From assembly GCA_031841125.1 (NCBI GenBank), contig CM063113.1, positions 41,136,197-41,200,196 of the forward strand: a stretch of DNA of 64,000 bases, given 5' to 3'. The translations under genes were made by a program, and so were the position numbers. Below the pieces are notes generated by a model, which worked only from the letters and a program-made list of their open reading frames with translations, ran no database searches and was not told the origin of the DNA. How positions within the stretch are numbered: position 1 is the first letter of the stretch; every line of letters begins with the position of its first letter. The stretch is from Acanthococcus lagerstroemiae. Lineage: Eukaryota; Arthropoda; Insecta; Hemiptera; Eriococcidae. Shown here in pieces: positions 1 to 15,200 of the stretch.

Positions 1-90
1 TAATTCTCGTGAAAGTCCGATTAGACTATCCCATGAAATAAATTTGTTACCCAAAAATATTTTGAAATTTTAAAAATGCTTGCTGACCAG

Positions 91-255
91 TGTTTCATAT
101 TGTCCTCTAGTCCTGTATCTTCTCTGGATCCGCGAAACTGTAACTTGACCGAGATGTTTGTGCATTTGCTGAAAGATTCGCTGAATGAATACGGATACGC
201 AGCTCAGCTCGCAGGACTGAGTTGGAACATCGTCGCTACTAAATATGGAATACTG
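91..255 (+). CDS. Ide: IDE exon a
   Basis: This exon is 55 codons in phase 0, between an AG at 89-90 and GTAAGT at 256. It encodes a CFILSSSP start and [19 protein letters not shown]. It matches the segment that opens the third M16 domain of insulysin. The upstream acceptor tract is AT-rich rather than clearly pyrimidine-rich, so the left edge is slightly less certain than the right. Confidence 0.88.
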
Positions 256-3200
256 GTAAGTTAAACAGTTGGATTTCATTCGCGGAAAATACTTATTTAT
301 CGACTAAATTACCTCACAAAAACCGCGTGTGTTTGTTATAGCTTGGTCTGTCTGGTTACAATGAAAAACTCCCAGTTCTCTTGAAAAAGGTGATGTCCAA
401 AATGACGAATTTCGTCGTGGATAAGAAACGTTTTGAAATACTCAGAGAAATGGTAAGCTTATTGTGCATCAGTTTCCTTTAACTGAATTTATTGCGTTTT
501 TTGAAGATAGGTTTTCTCCAAAATGTTTGCTTTGGGTCATGAGCGACGTTTATTATTAACCACTGCCCTTGTCTCTGAAAAGAAATTAGAAAAATGTTTG
601 GGGAATATTGGACTGCACGAAAGGTAAGAGTACGAAAAAGTCATTCAAAATAACGAAATTGTCAGTAGAGTTAACGAAAATCACCTTGTACGAAATGTTT
701 AATGTTTTTGAACGAAAAAAGAACTATGACGAAATGTACGATGGACACGATGCCAGACAAACAGAGAAACTGACAAGAAAGCAAGGCGTGAAGCACCAAG
801 GTGGCTGAAACGACATCTCCTTTTTGATCTAAGAAGCAGTTCATACTGTAAACTACCACTCGTGCATTACTTTTAATTAGGCCAGTTTTCTGACTTTCAG
901 TTTACATGCAGTGGAACGAAAGGATTGGCAAATTTAAAGCCTCTAAAGGGCAGTGCAAATCCAAGGTGTCTAGAAGGCTGCCACCTTGTTTGACCTTTCC
1001 CTTACAAGGAGCAACAGTTATTCATCTCTCATTGTAATCGGTACGATTTCTCAATCCCGAATTGCAAAGATCAACAGTAGACCTAATCGAACTCCCTCGG
1101 TTAAGAAGGCTCATTGTCACTGCCGTGCGATTGCATGCAATAGAATGAAAGAATTAGCAAACCCAAAGCCTCCAGAGGGCACTGCAAATCCAAAGCCTCT
1201 AGAAGGCGCCGCTATTAAATAAACCAACATTTTCGCATCTGTCAAAACTTAACACAAACCGAAACTGGTCTATTTTTAGTTCACCTGAAAATTACTAGTG
1301 CAATAATTATTTTTCCTGATTTTTCCGTTCGATGTTTTATTATTTCGTGATTTTTTTATTTTTTCGTTCAGAAGTTTTTCTTAACGTTCATGTATTACTT
1401 TTTCTGTTCCCTTTATTTCATATTTTGTGAAATTATTATTAACCGCTCAATGTCTTTCTTTTTTCATGATTTTTGACTTTCCTTTTCATGCTAAAAAAAT
1501 CACACTCAAAATGTTTACCTTATCTCGTGAACAAAATATATATAGCGCATGCAAAATTTCATTGACAAAAATCAAAGAGCTGAATATTGGGAAGCATTTC
1601 AGTACAATACAAGACTATCAGGCTTCATCGCAGCTGAAACTCTTTAACGTGAATTTAGTCTTTCTTTTAAACCTGAGTAAAGCGTTGCTTTCAAATAAAA
1701 AGGTTTCTGTTTCTCGTTTTCAGTACTTCCTATGGTGAAAACGTCTGAGTATTCGTAATTAAAGAAGTTACATTAGAAAACATTTAAAAAAAAAACAAAA
1801 AACGAAAACTATAATAGATACTTTAAATTGAAATTGAAACACTATTTGAAAAAAATTTCGTATCTCTGCTATACGTCTTTAGACTCGTTCGGTAGATGCT
1901 TTAGATTAAGATTTTTCCAGGCCTACTTGAGATTCTTGAGCATTCTTACTCCTTTATCATTGCGACTATTCCAGCCCTTTTCAAAACATTTCCTAGTTTT
2001 TTCAGAACTCTTTGTATCTTTCGAATTTTGTTCAGATTCGTTACCTCCAGGCGTGTTTTAGGGTCCAAACGAGTTTTCAAGTGTTTTAAAGGGGCTTGAA
2101 TAAGTCTGAAGGCCTTGAAAGTCTCAGGAAAGTCTGTTATAGTCTTAAATAGTCTTAAGCTGGTCTAGGAGAACCTGTAAATGTCCTGTAACATTTGAAA
2201 GCGTTTTGAAGAGCCTACAATACATACTCGTATATCATGTCTGAAATCTTGAAGAAGGCTTGAAGAGTTCTGATCCTGAGTGAGCTTGAAGAAGCCTTAT
2301 TACTATTATACGAGTATTACAGCACAACAATGTAACTGTGCACTTTATTTTCCAGTCTGAAACGGAGAACGGGAGAGGAGGACTCTTCTCTTCCCCATCG
2401 CTAGCCCACTTCCGAACAAATGAATGGCAGAGAATCAATAGCTACATTTGCCATTTTACTTCAATGGCGCAAATAGGCAAAATACTGTACACGGGTGCAG
2501 GAATATCTTTGCTGCGCCTGTGAACGTGGAGGATGTTATACATATCGCATGTTCACAGACGCAGCAAAGATATTCCTGCACCCGTGTACTGTATTTTGCC
2601 TGTTTGCTCCCTTGATGTAAAATGCCATATGTGAGTTTTGATTCTTTACTCTGCAAATGCCTCTCTGCGTTCCTTCTATTCTTTTTTGTTGTTGGCTACT
2701 CTCCTGCATAGTGGACTCAGTTCTTTAAATTCGTCGCTCCAGATTGCATTGCGTTCGGTCAGACGGTCCTGATTTATTTGTAGTTCATCGCTGCAGGTTT
2801 GTGTTATTTAGGCGAAGATGTTGGTGTTGTTGAAAATTCAGTTGGATAATTAGAAGAAATGTTGAACATGGTTTCCGAAAACTGAAATTTTAGGGCGTTT
2901 GGAGATAATTCGGGGCTGAAAATGGACCACGTGGTTCATAAATGAGTACGAAACAGTATTCTGATGTATTATGATCGCGTTAATTCAGATGTTAATAAGC
3001 TTGAGCTCATTTTGGAAATTTCAGATTTTCAACCCCCTAATAATTTTTGAAGAGAGGCAATTACCATCATCAGACTTCAGCAGAATGTGAAGAAGTTCCA
3101 TGTGAAATACTTTCGAGAGTGTCCAAGTTGAAAAAAATTAGAGGTTTCAGTGGGGGAAAATTTTGGTGGCCTTTCTTCTAATAAGGATATTGAAATTTTT

Positions 3201-6200
3201 TTCAGTCCGAAACCTCTGAGTTCATAAGAACACATCTACAAAGTACGACCCCCCCCCCCTAACTCTTACGGTTCACCCGCCAACCTCGAACAAACAAACA
3301 GACGAACAAAATAATACTTTTATATACTTACCAGCTAATCCGCTTCGCGGCTTATCTAGACCTTAGAATAAAATAAGTTAGATGGAGGAATACTGGTATC
3401 TGGCTCTGTAACGCAGTACATATAAGTTATTAATTACTAATCAAACGAATTATTTGATGCTCAATTTTCTTCACATTTGGTTTAAGAGCTTAAGACCGGC
3501 TAAGTATTATTTTAGGCAGGTATACCTTGTTGTAACTATAGATACAGATACCGATGTAATGTCGGGTAGATACATGTTTCTTTGGAATGGGTAGGTAAAC
3601 TTGTGCACCAAATTGGACGTTCGATTAGTAATAATGCATGTATTTCTGACAATGGACGATATTTTCAGCTGTAGTTATTTCTTATGTTCATATTTTAATA
3701 CATGAAACACATGACCTATTGTGACATACAGACAAACAGTAATAACTGGCTTTTGTTCTGTGTGGGCAAGTATTAATTGATGGGTAGCGGTACAGCGCCT
3801 AGTTGCTTGAAGGTCTCGTGCTCACCGTTACTAAAACTGCGAAAGTTGATGGTGAGAAATAGCTTCACCTCGTATTGCATTCAATCAGAGGGCCCCGATT
3901 CATTTATAGTTTATTGCTTCATATTTGTGTTATTCACTCGAAAATTTTAGTGCTTTCAAAAATTCAATTGGATGATTAGAGGCTATTCTGAATATATTTT
4001 TCAAAACCCGAAGAGATGATACGGGGCTGGGAGTGAGCTGTGTGGTACATATATGAATACGAAACAATATCCAAGTACACTGTGGTCGCGTTACATCAGT
4101 TGGAAATGTACTTAATAATAAAACGTACGTTTAGCTCATTTTAGAAATTTCAGATTTTCCAATCACCTAATAATTTCTGAAGAGGAGCAGTTACAACTAC
4201 CAAATTTTAACATAATGTGAAGAAGTTCAATATACTTGTAAAACACTTCCGAAAAGTCAAAGTCGAAAAAAAATTAGGGGCCAAGAGGGGGCAAAATTTT
4301 GTGGCCCCCTCCCAATGTGGTGTCGAAAATTTTTGTAGCCGAAAACGTACCCAGATTTATTTCATACAAACACATTCAAAAAGTACGATCACCCACCAAC
4401 CTCGAACATATAAACACACCCACCCTCAGACCAACAAAATTTTATACAGAATGACCAGCTTCTGGTGAAGTCAGGGAATTTTGAAGAAAACTTTATGATG
4501 TGAAAGTACGCTGTACAATTTTCTCTGTCTGACTCAACTGGACATTTTTTTTTTTTTTAAATTAAATAATTTGTTTGTTATGAAAAAGTTGGAAAATAAA
4601 CTGAAAAAATTAATTTGGAAAAGTCGATTTTTTTTGTGGGGGGGGGCTGACCACCCTGTTATATATATTAGAGATTAGAATTATCTAGTGAATGTGAACA
4701 ATACTTAGACTTTGATGCTAACAGATATAATTTGTTACGTGTGAAAATTGACTCTGGAACGACGATTCCGTAAATAAGAATACTCCCAGCATCTGTGGTA
4801 TAAGAGAAGATTCCCTCTTTTTGGAAAAATATCTTGAAAATTTGGAAAATTGAGATGAAGACCTTTGTCTTCCAGTTGTGTATTGAAATTCTGTAAGATT
4901 ACAGCCTTGAACTTTGCTATAATCACCCCTCCCCGCGCCCTGGAAACTGATTAATTAGCGTTGACCCTGATTTCGAGAAACTGAATTCTTCTACTTTTGG
5001 TATAAAACAATTCAAAGAAATGCCGATGTTGTCGAAACATTGAAGAGATCTCACGCAGTAGTTACAAGTTGTAAAGAAGCGTGCCAGTTCTCATTTGATT
5101 TTCCATTTCAGTACCTCCGGTCGCTGAGGAATTTCGAAGCCGAGCAGCCACACAAACACGCGAACTTTTACCTGTCATACTTGCTGAGCGAGTACGGTTG
5201 GACCAAACAAGATTTACTGGCTGCTAGTGATGGTAAATGCTTATTTTATATATGAATAACATATAAGATATACGTATGTCTTGTTGACATTTTGGACTCG
5301 CAATCTACCCTGATTTTATCATTGCAGTGCTGGAAGTCGGTAACATGGAGAAGTTTATACCAGAATTATTTTCACGCGTATTCATTCACGGTTTGATTCA
5401 TGGAAACTGCAACAAAGAGGTGAGTCTGGTAGCCTGCGTTAAAATGCTTCGGGAGTTCTGATCAACGTCTTTATAAACTCGATCGTGTTCGCCTGTTACT
5501 TCAGAAAGCAATGGAGATCGTGAATATTTTCGAAAGTCCGTTCAAATCAGCGACCGGTGTGTTGCCTCAGCAGTTGTTACCTGCGAGAGAAGTGAAGATA
5601 GATGACGGTAAAAATTCTTACGTGTTGATCTCTGTCGTTGCCAATTAAATTATATTGATAGGTTGTCAGAAATGTACTCGGACTAAAATTCGCATGCCGT
5701 GGTTATGCAACCAGTCGAGTAAATAAGTAACGGAAGTGGTAGAGCAACTCATTCTCAGGTGGTATACGATGTTTCAACTCGCTAGCTGTCTTTGTTACTG
5801 ATCTACGGCAATGTAATAGAAACATGTTAGGTATACCCTTGTCACTTCTTTTTAAGAATACGAAAAATTCCGAAAAACGGATACAAATTTTTTTTTGTCA
5901 ATTACTCATGTTGGTCTTTTTCAAAATAGTGTCCCTTCGAAGTCGCAGGGTGTCCAGATCACGCCGATGCCGCATCCACCCTATAGCCCTGATCTGGCAC
6001 CCTGGGACTTCTGGCTGTTTCCTGGTCTGAAAGCAGACTTGTGCGGTCAGTACTTTGAAACTAATGACGAAGTCCTGCTTAACGTCGACACCTTTTTCAA
6101 AGAACTCCCGTGCGCTAAATTCGAGAAAACGTTTCAAAAATGGCGTACCTGATGGCAGATGTGTAGTGATTCGACGGGATAATATTTTGAAGAAGACCAA

Positions 6201-9200
6201 CAGATGTAATTCCAAAAACAAATTGTATCCGTTTTCCCGAGTTTTTCGTATTCTTAAAAAATAAAAAAGACAGGGGTACATCCTTTGGGTACACCTAACA
6301 CGTTTCCATTAAATTCGGGCTGCTCCAAGCGGTGGCACCCTGTTGTCGTTTACCTCTAACCCCGATCAAGCGGAATATTTCATTTACAGGCTTCTGAAAA
6401 AATCTCAAAATATTATGAAAACGAAAGCGTTTATAAAAAAATGAATAGAACAAAATTTCTAGTACATAAAATTTCTCTTCCATTCAGACCATTTTTATTT
6501 CAATCTGATAAATTTTTCTAAAATGTGTAGGGTTTCAGTAGTTCTTTTTTTTTTCACGTGCCTAAAATTGTGGAGGGCGACTCTTTCACTTGCAGTCCCA
6601 ATTGCTGTAGATTGGTAACAAAGACAGTTAGCGAGTCGAAACTTTGTATACCACCTTAGAATGAGTTGCTCTACCACTTCCGTTACGTACCTGCTCGACT
6701 GGTTGCAGAACCACACAATACAAATTTTAGTCCGAGTACTTTTCTAACAACTTACGTGGTAATCTTATTAGTAGGAAACGCTGGTCTATTATAACTTATA
6801 ACCTAGGCTAGTCAAAGACCCAGTCCTGCAGCCTGATATTCAGAATGCTCCTTAAGATGGCATATTGAGTTCTCTGTACAGCTGCAGCATTTTTTGTTTC
6901 TGAGCTGGTGATCACGTTTGGCAGCCATAGCAGTGTACGAGAGTTTTTACCCGTTTCTAAGGTTTTCATTTTTGCTTTCCGGTGAATTTCACCTTTTAAA
7001 ACGTGTTTAAGTGCCCAAACAACCCTCTATGCACGTGCTATTCTTGCTCCCAATTCTTTAGATGACCCTTGTGATCTCCTGTGTACTCACAAATAAGTCA
7101 CCGCCCTCTTCTGGCTCGATAATTTTCTTAAGTTTGCTTCTTGAAAATATTAAAAAGTTTTCAAACAAAAGTTGTTCTACACCTGATTTTTTAATAAAAT
7201 TGGCTCATCTTATTGCTTTCGAATCTGCCCTCAGTAATAGATGAGGGAAGGGGCTAAATAACCTTCTGCAGTGCCATACGTAAACACATGCTTTTTTGAG
7301 AACCTGACAGTTCCTTTTTTTCTCGTGTTTCTACGCGTTTTTAGAGAAATATGAGTGTCAGTTTTTCATACCGTAGTTTCTCCGCCATCGATGGTATATA
7401 GCCTGAGGGAGGCCTTTGCCCAACAGAGGGCAGCTTGAAGACCTATATGCTAGGCTAAGTATAGATTTATATTTAAGATTGTAGACTAAGAGGAATGAAA
7501 ACTCTATCATAGTATCTGAAGAGTGAAGGAAGGGAATGAAAAATTCAGGGATAGGTAAGTGGGGTTCGAAGGCAGTTAATCTTCCTGTTGCCCACCCAAC
7601 TCGGTGTAATTGAAAAAATGTCAAAAATTCTACCATTCATCCCATAAGCCCTGTGACCTGTGATAATATACTCGTATGGTGATGTGTTGGATTAGTCAGG
7701 GTGGCCACTTTCCTGGAAAAACTGGAAATCAGGGAAAGGTCGGGGAATTTTTTCAGTCCGGGAAAAGTCATGCAATTTCAGGGAATTTTCAAAAAATAAT
7801 ATCTTAATAAAATTGCGTGGTCTAGAAGTATCATGGTTCTGTTTTCTTTGCAACTTGGATCACGTACAAATAATCATCTATAGAAAACTGAATAAAAAGA
7901 ATTTTTTTCCTGATAGTTGGTACCTATGTTTAGTTCTATGTATATAAAATCTCTGTTAACTGCCTATTGGTAGAAAAATTACGGTACTGGAAATTGAAAA
8001 AAACAGTTGAGTGACAACACTCATTAATAAACTTTCACCCGATAGGTTTACTCGTTGCGAAAAAATTGAGAAGTGGATCTGGAAAAATCAGGGAAAACTC
8101 AGAGAAATTCATAATTGAAGAAAAGTGACCACCTTGTTATTTGAACTCTCAGATTTTTGATTTTTTGGCGATGGCGGGGGGGGGGGGGTTCCAGCGAAAG
8201 AAATATGAATACTTAATTCTATAAAGAACCCGGTGTAGAACAATTTTTATTTGAAAACTATTTTCATAATTTTTTTTTGTTTTCGGAAGTTTTTAAAGAA
8301 AACCCCATTTGAGGAGGTTCGAACACTCCCTAAAAAATTAGCTAGTCGGGTAAGTGAGTGGTTAGTCTTTTTTTGTTGGTACTCGCGGGACCACTCCCGA
8401 CAATTTCCAAAAAATTATTATATTGCAGTTATTCCCTTTCGTGGTTTGGTTTCATCCTAATTCGAGTAGCCTTAATCAAGGCCTTTGTGATATCGATTTA
8501 ATATTTTCTGTTGCGTATTACAGGATGCCATTTTGCTTATGAAGTCTTCAACAAGTATCACAGTAGCTCGTGTTTCTACGTGTATTTCCAATGCAGTGCT
8601 GAATCAACGCTTAATAACACAATCATTGAATTGTTCGCGCAGATAGTGTACGAGCCTTGTTTTAACATCCTGCGTACGAAGGTAAGTTACTGAACACCCG
8701 AGAGAAACGGAACTAGGTGTAACTTCGGAATGCAACATCGAATCTTGCTTCCAAAGTAATATGTAACCCGGGGTTGGGCAAATCGCCGAAAAAATTATTC
8801 GAGTCACGGATAATTTGGATGTCAAGGGATTCGAATCACAGGTCGTGGATCATTGATGAAAAAATTATTTGGTTCGCGGGTCACAGTCGAGGAAAAATCG
8901 ATCGGATTATGAATCACATATCCACTCAGAAAAAACAATTCGATCAATTTTTACGAATAATTTGAATAATTTTCGATTTTGATAAAATGTTTTAAAAAAA
9001 GTTAACAAAATATTGGTAAATTTCAATAAAATATCAAAAAATGTTAATAAAATGCAAAAAATTTCAACAAAATTTCAAAAATAATGAAATATTGGTACTT
9101 TGATTCGAAACTTTATCTGCCAGATCAATGAAAATCGATTTTAATCACGGACTACGGATAGTCAAAAAAGAAGTGATTCGGATGTCGAATCAAATAACAA

Positions 9201-12200
9201 ATTTTCGATTTAAATCAATCTTGGATCCAAAAATAATTCGGATTTGCCCGACCCTGTAGTAACCAGGTAATACGACTCGCCAATGTAGTTGATTTATCCC
9301 GCCAGACAGTACGACAATACTCTTATACAGGGTGTTTCTTTTGCAATGACCCCTTCCCTTTGAAGGAGCCGAGTTATGGTCAAAGTTTGAAAAGTTTTCT
9401 TTCTTTGAATTTTTTAAATTTTTATTCATTCTCACGACTGTGGATAGACAGAAAAATAGTACCCATTGGTGATTGTTGAGGGCAGTTGTAACCACAGAAA
9501 GAAAAAATTGTCGAAATCTGTTCAGCAGGGTGTTCATAAAATCAATTTTAGTACAAATTATATCAGAAAAATTTCACATTTTTTCAATTTCCCGTGAAAC
9601 TTGCCCTCTTAAGCTACTATTTTTTTTATTTGCAATAGATTGTGCATAGTCATGAGCAATTTTCTTGTATGTACCTGGATTAGAGCTGCTCAAATTGGAG
9701 TTCAAGATATCCCTGTTAAGAATTATTACACAGATGCACAGACTTTATGAAGATAATAATAATCTTTTTCGGCTACTTTACCACTTCACAGAGTTATATC
9801 GTTCATGGGGCCTATTCACCTCCCTCCTTTCATCTATTTACCTTATATTTGAAATTGAGGCCTATGCAATGAAGGGAGGGGTTCCAGTATTTTGTGAAGT
9901 TTAATATGGGTTCCAAAGGTCTCTAAATTCGCAGTTTTGGTAACATTTTGGCCATATTCCCCGAACTGTAGCGCATACCGATGGGAAAAATATCTTCCGG
10001 GTATTGTATCAATATACCAACTTACTTTTTACAAAACAATTAAATTTTGAAGTATTTTATAAATCTCAGTTCACAAAATTCTTTGCAAAACAAGATAGCT
10101 AACTTTCAAACTGTAAGAGAAAAGAACAAAGAATAAAACTGAAACAGTCAACCAATAATAAATTGAATGTTCACGTTAATTTGGTTGGTTAGTAATAATT
10201 TTATAATTCTGCCATACATATAATCGCAATCAACCTGAATATGGGGGAAAACTTTTTTCATTATTCATAACCCTGAGACTATAACCCAGCTGGTACTTCT
10301 ATCCATGTCAATAGCAATTTGTTGGGCCTAGATTCTTTAATCTACGTAAATAACATTCTTCATCACTAAATTAATACCCCCCCCCCCCCGAGTATTACAG
10401 TAAATAGAAAAGATACCAACTACCAACATTTCCCAATACAATTTTGTACCAAGTGAAATTTATTTTATAAAAATTATGTTCAACCACTTTCCACGATCTT
10501 AGAAAACTTCTCAAAATTTGACCATAATGTAGCCCCTTCAAAATGAAGAGTATGCAAGCATATCTACGTATAGTCGGGGTAGGCTGCCTACTTAACAGAT
10601 GGAAGGGAGTCATTGCAAAAGAGACCCTGTATTGCGTTGTGTAGAAGCTGGTCATATTTTTTCAATTTATTGGAAAGATATCGTTTTTACAGAAAATAAC
10701 TAAATTTATGCAACATAGAATTTCACTTCCGGCGAGTTATACAATAAACGAAAGAGTTCTTGTGTTATCGGCGTTTTATAATTTCTGAAATCTGCAATTT
10801 GCGAATACAGCTTCTTGATTTTGAAGCAAATTCCGATAGAAAATACCGATTAAATGACTTTATTTGAACAAAATACTGCGTGTGGAATGTTTTGCGGATT
10901 TCAGAAATCACAAAACGCTGATACATGAACCACGGCGGTTTTCTCGTTTATGTTATACTTACTTAGTTGAAATGAAATTCTACGCTGTATAATTTTGTAG
11001 TTATCGTCATGTGTTCGTTGAAACAGAAATGTCCCGAGTAAATCCGAAAAATGTGACCAGCTCCAATATTATATTATGATGATTTATCGGAAGCTTAGAC
11101 GCATAACCACATAACCTACATTTTTTCGAAAATGAAACTTCACAGTTCCTGGTACCTTAGATACTTCTCCACAGTTCTGTAAAAAAAAAATTAGTCAAAA
11201 TCAGTTTTTTCATTACGAATTTATAAGTAATATCCCGTACCTCACATCACAATATGCGCCTGTAAAGCGTTTTTTGTCTCTGCTAAAATTTCATTTTTGT
11301 GGGTTACGTGATTATGGATCAAAGCAGTCGAAATTCCTTAGTCTCTCGATTAGAGTGGGTTGCGTCTCTCCACTTTTCTCTCTCCTGTGCTGATTTTTTC
11401 TTCTCTGAGGATTTACATTTATTCTTCATAATCTGCTCTTTATAGCTCATTCTTTGCCTTCCTTTCCAGTTCTTTCTCTGGAGCATCCCCTCTGGTAGTA
11501 ATAACAATATCCCTGGATGTCTTCTTTTATTACGGTCTATCATTTTTGAATCTTCTCTTTACAGTTATATTCTAAATTTCTCTTTTCCTTCCTATTCGTT
11601 TCAATACTTCCGCATCTTGGACTTTTCTATCAATAATTTGATTTTCAACATTTTCTTATAGCACCACATTTCAAGGGCTTCTATCCTTTTTCTTTCTTGT
11701 GTTCCTGTTGTCCAAGTCTCACATCCATGTAAAGTGAGCAGAAGCTCTCTTAGCTTGTTCTATTCTACTATTTATTTCTGTTTTACTTATTCCATCATGC
11801 GTTATGAGACTACCTAAATATTTAAATTCCTTTACCTTCATTATTTTTCACCTCCTGTTTCCATATTTATTGGATTAGGTTTCCATCTACGATAATTGCC
11901 ATCACTTTTGTTCAATTCTTATTCACTTTTTTATATTTTATTTACAATTTTTCATCTAACTTTTTCAACATTTTCTTTAATTTTTCTTTATTTCTTTCCG
12001 CTATTGCAGTATCATCTGCAAACCTTAATCTATCCGCCTATCCTTATATTTTCTCACTTAATTTCCTTTTATTAATTTCTTCAATTTCTTTTTCTATAAA
12101 TAGGTTACACAGTACTGGTGACAAACAGCAACCTTGTCTCACTTCTCTTTGAATTTTCACTTTTCCCACTTCATCCTCTACTTATATTTGAGCCCTTTAA

Positions 12201-15200
12201 TCCTTATGTAAGTTCCATATTACTATTTTTTCCTTATACTTAACTTATATCTCCTTCAATATTTAAAACAGTTTTGATCAGTCAACATTATCATAAGCTT
12301 TTTCCAAATCTACAAATGCTGCATAATATGTATCCAGATCTTTTTTCAGTCTCTTCTAGAATGAAAGAGCCTCAAACCTAAAATGATCTTTTCTGAATCC
12401 AAACTCCAAACTGATCTTCTTCCGTGAGTGAACTTGGTAATATTCTGTATGTAGGGTGTGCCAATTCACAATTTCTTCTTCCAATAGTTCAGAGCGCTTT
12501 CGGCTGTTCCGTCATCTTCAATGGAGTACCTTAACACTTTTCCCTTTGTTGTCCTGTATTAATAGTGATGTGTAGTACCGTATAGTTAACCTATTTGGTG
12601 TGGTGTTCCTATTGATTGTCTGTGGTTGTGTAGTCTGTTCAATCAGTGAGTGTTATGTTATTAATTGGAATAGGTTCTCGCTTTGGAAGTTAGTTATTGT
12701 GTTTATTAGGTTGCTTTGTTTTGTTTTTGCCTTTATTATCTCTAGTTGATCTTTTAATTTCCTTTTTCTTGTGTCGCTTTCTATGTGTAGGATTTTGTAT
12801 TTTTCTGTCAACTTGTGGTTGTTGTGTCCCTGGTTGTTGCAGTGTTTTCCAAAAAGTGATTTGTCATCCTTTAGCTTCTGTGATTTTTCACGTTCTATTA
12901 TTCTAGTAGTGAATTTTCTGCCTGTTTCTCCTGTGCAGGTCATGTCACAGTGTTCGTAGTCCAGTCTGTATACTCAGTTGCTGTTATTCATGTCCTTTGT
13001 TTCTGTTTTGTCATTGCTTATTTGCTTGATCATAGGTGGTTTGTTTCTGATTTCGAGTCTTATGTTATATTGGTTCAATATTTTTTGTATTTTGTATACA
13101 TGTGTCCCTGTGAAGGGTATTGCTCCTGCGTGTTTGTCTGTTTCTGTGTCTGTACTTTTTTTTTGTTGTATTTGTGTACTGTTTGTGATTGGTATTTATT
13201 ATTACTGGCTATTTGTTTGGTTTTGTTAATTTGTGTTGTTCTGTGATTGTTGTCGTTATTACGTTGATTGCTCTGTGGCAGTAGTTGTGTAGTGCTGCCA
13301 TTTTGTGTTTTTGATGGTGGAATGAGTCACTGGGTATTATTGCGTCCGTGTGAGTCGGTTTTCTATAAATGTTGTGCTGTATCTTGTTGTCTTTTATTTG
13401 TATTGTTAGGTCGAGGTAGTTTATGGTCTTGTTGCCCTTTTCCATTGTGCACTTTATGTTGTTATTTATGTTGTTTGTCTCCGTGAGAAGTTGGTCCAGT
13501 TGTCTGTCTGTTCCTGTCCACGTGTCCAGATGATTAATGTCGTCTACATACTTAGTCTATAACTTTATGTTTTTCTTGTGTTTGCTATTGTTTAGTAGAT
13601 CATTTTCGAAGTTGTTCATATATATATCGGCTAGCATGGGTGATAATGGTGACCCTACTGCTAGGCCTTCTGTTTGTTCGTAATATTTATTGCTAAACTG
13701 GCAGTAGTTTTGGTTTATAATTTCTTATGTGATGTTGGCGTATGCAATTCTTTCTGTGTTGTTTTTGTAGTTGCTGTTCGTCAGTATTGTTGTTAGTTCT
13801 TGTTCTGGTACGTTCTCGAACATGTTCATTACGTCCAATGATACTAGTTTGTCATTGTTGTTTAATGTTATTTTGTCCAGTTTGTCTTTTAGTTGTATTG
13901 TGTTTTTTATGCTGTAATCTGTTCTGAAATAGTAGTATTCTTTCATGAATTTGGCTATTGTTTTTGCTAGTCAGCAGCTTGGTGATTGTATGAGGTTGAT
14001 TAGTGGTCTGATTGGTTTATCTTGTTTATAGAGGTTTATGAGTCCTTTTAATTGTGGTGTCTTGAGGTTCATTTCTCCTAGTTTCGTGTTGCTTATATTG
14101 TTGTTTTTCATTAAGGTCTTTAGTTTCGCTTGGTATTTGTTGGTCGGGTCTGAGTTTAGTGGTTTGTTATTATTGTTCTTTATATGTAAGCTTCAATTTT
14201 CTTTATGTGTTCGTCTTTGTTTAGTGCTACTGTGATGTTGCCTATATCTGCTTTTATGAATATTAGGTTGTTTTCTTTTACTTTCTTTTTGAGTTCGAGG
14301 GCTGTCTTTTGTATGTTTTCCTTGTGTTTGTATCTTTTTTTCTTCTTTATGGTCAGCAGTGTGTTTCCAATTTGTGTTCTTGTTTCGTTTCTGAAGTCTG
14401 GTTCTATGATCTGAATACATTTCATTACTACTAAACTGTGGTCGCTATCTACATCCGCTCATAGGTATATCGCGCAATCCAGTATTTCATTTTTATATCT
14501 TCTCGTCATAATATAATATATTTGATATCTTCTTTCATCTCGTGGGCTTTTCCAAGTGTATTTTCTTCTCGTGGTTTTTAAAAAGAGTGTTTCCAGTAAC
14601 TAATTTGTATTCTTCACAAAATTCGGAGTCTCGACTTCCTTTCATTTCGCTCTCTAGAACCATGCTCCCCGCATATCCCTTCTTTTATTTCTTCTTCTCC
14701 GACTGTCCAATCTCCGATTGTAATTAAATTTTCTTCTCTTTTACCTTGCTTAATACTATATCAGTTTCTTCATAAGTTTTTTCTTCTTCTTGTTCACCAT
14801 ATCTTCCTGTCGACATATAATCGCGAAAGATACTGTACTGGTTTAGCAGAAATTCTCACATTTAATATTCCCTCACTATGTTGGGTATAACTTTGTCCTC
14901 TTTTCGCTACTATATTAATTATTCTATAGTTCCCTGTCTAAAAATCGTTTTCTTCTGGCTATCTCACTCCACTAACTCCAATTATATCTAATTTTAATCT
15001 TTTCGTCTCTTTCTGTAGGTTTTCTAATTTGTCTATCTCATTCAGTGTCCTTACATTCCATGTTCTTAATCTCAATTCTGATAATCTTTCACCAAGTGGT
15101 CACCTCCTGGACATCCGAATGGAAGATTTTCTGCATCCGGAATATTATTATTTACTTTGCGAGTTGCCACCATAATTGTGGTGGCGTAAACGTTACTGAT

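Noticed and set aside
12697..14414. Cysteine- and leucine-rich plus-strand frames that look like membrane proteins
   Set aside because: They are the T/G-rich complement of the Penelope-like element, whose minus-strand motifs explain the region.
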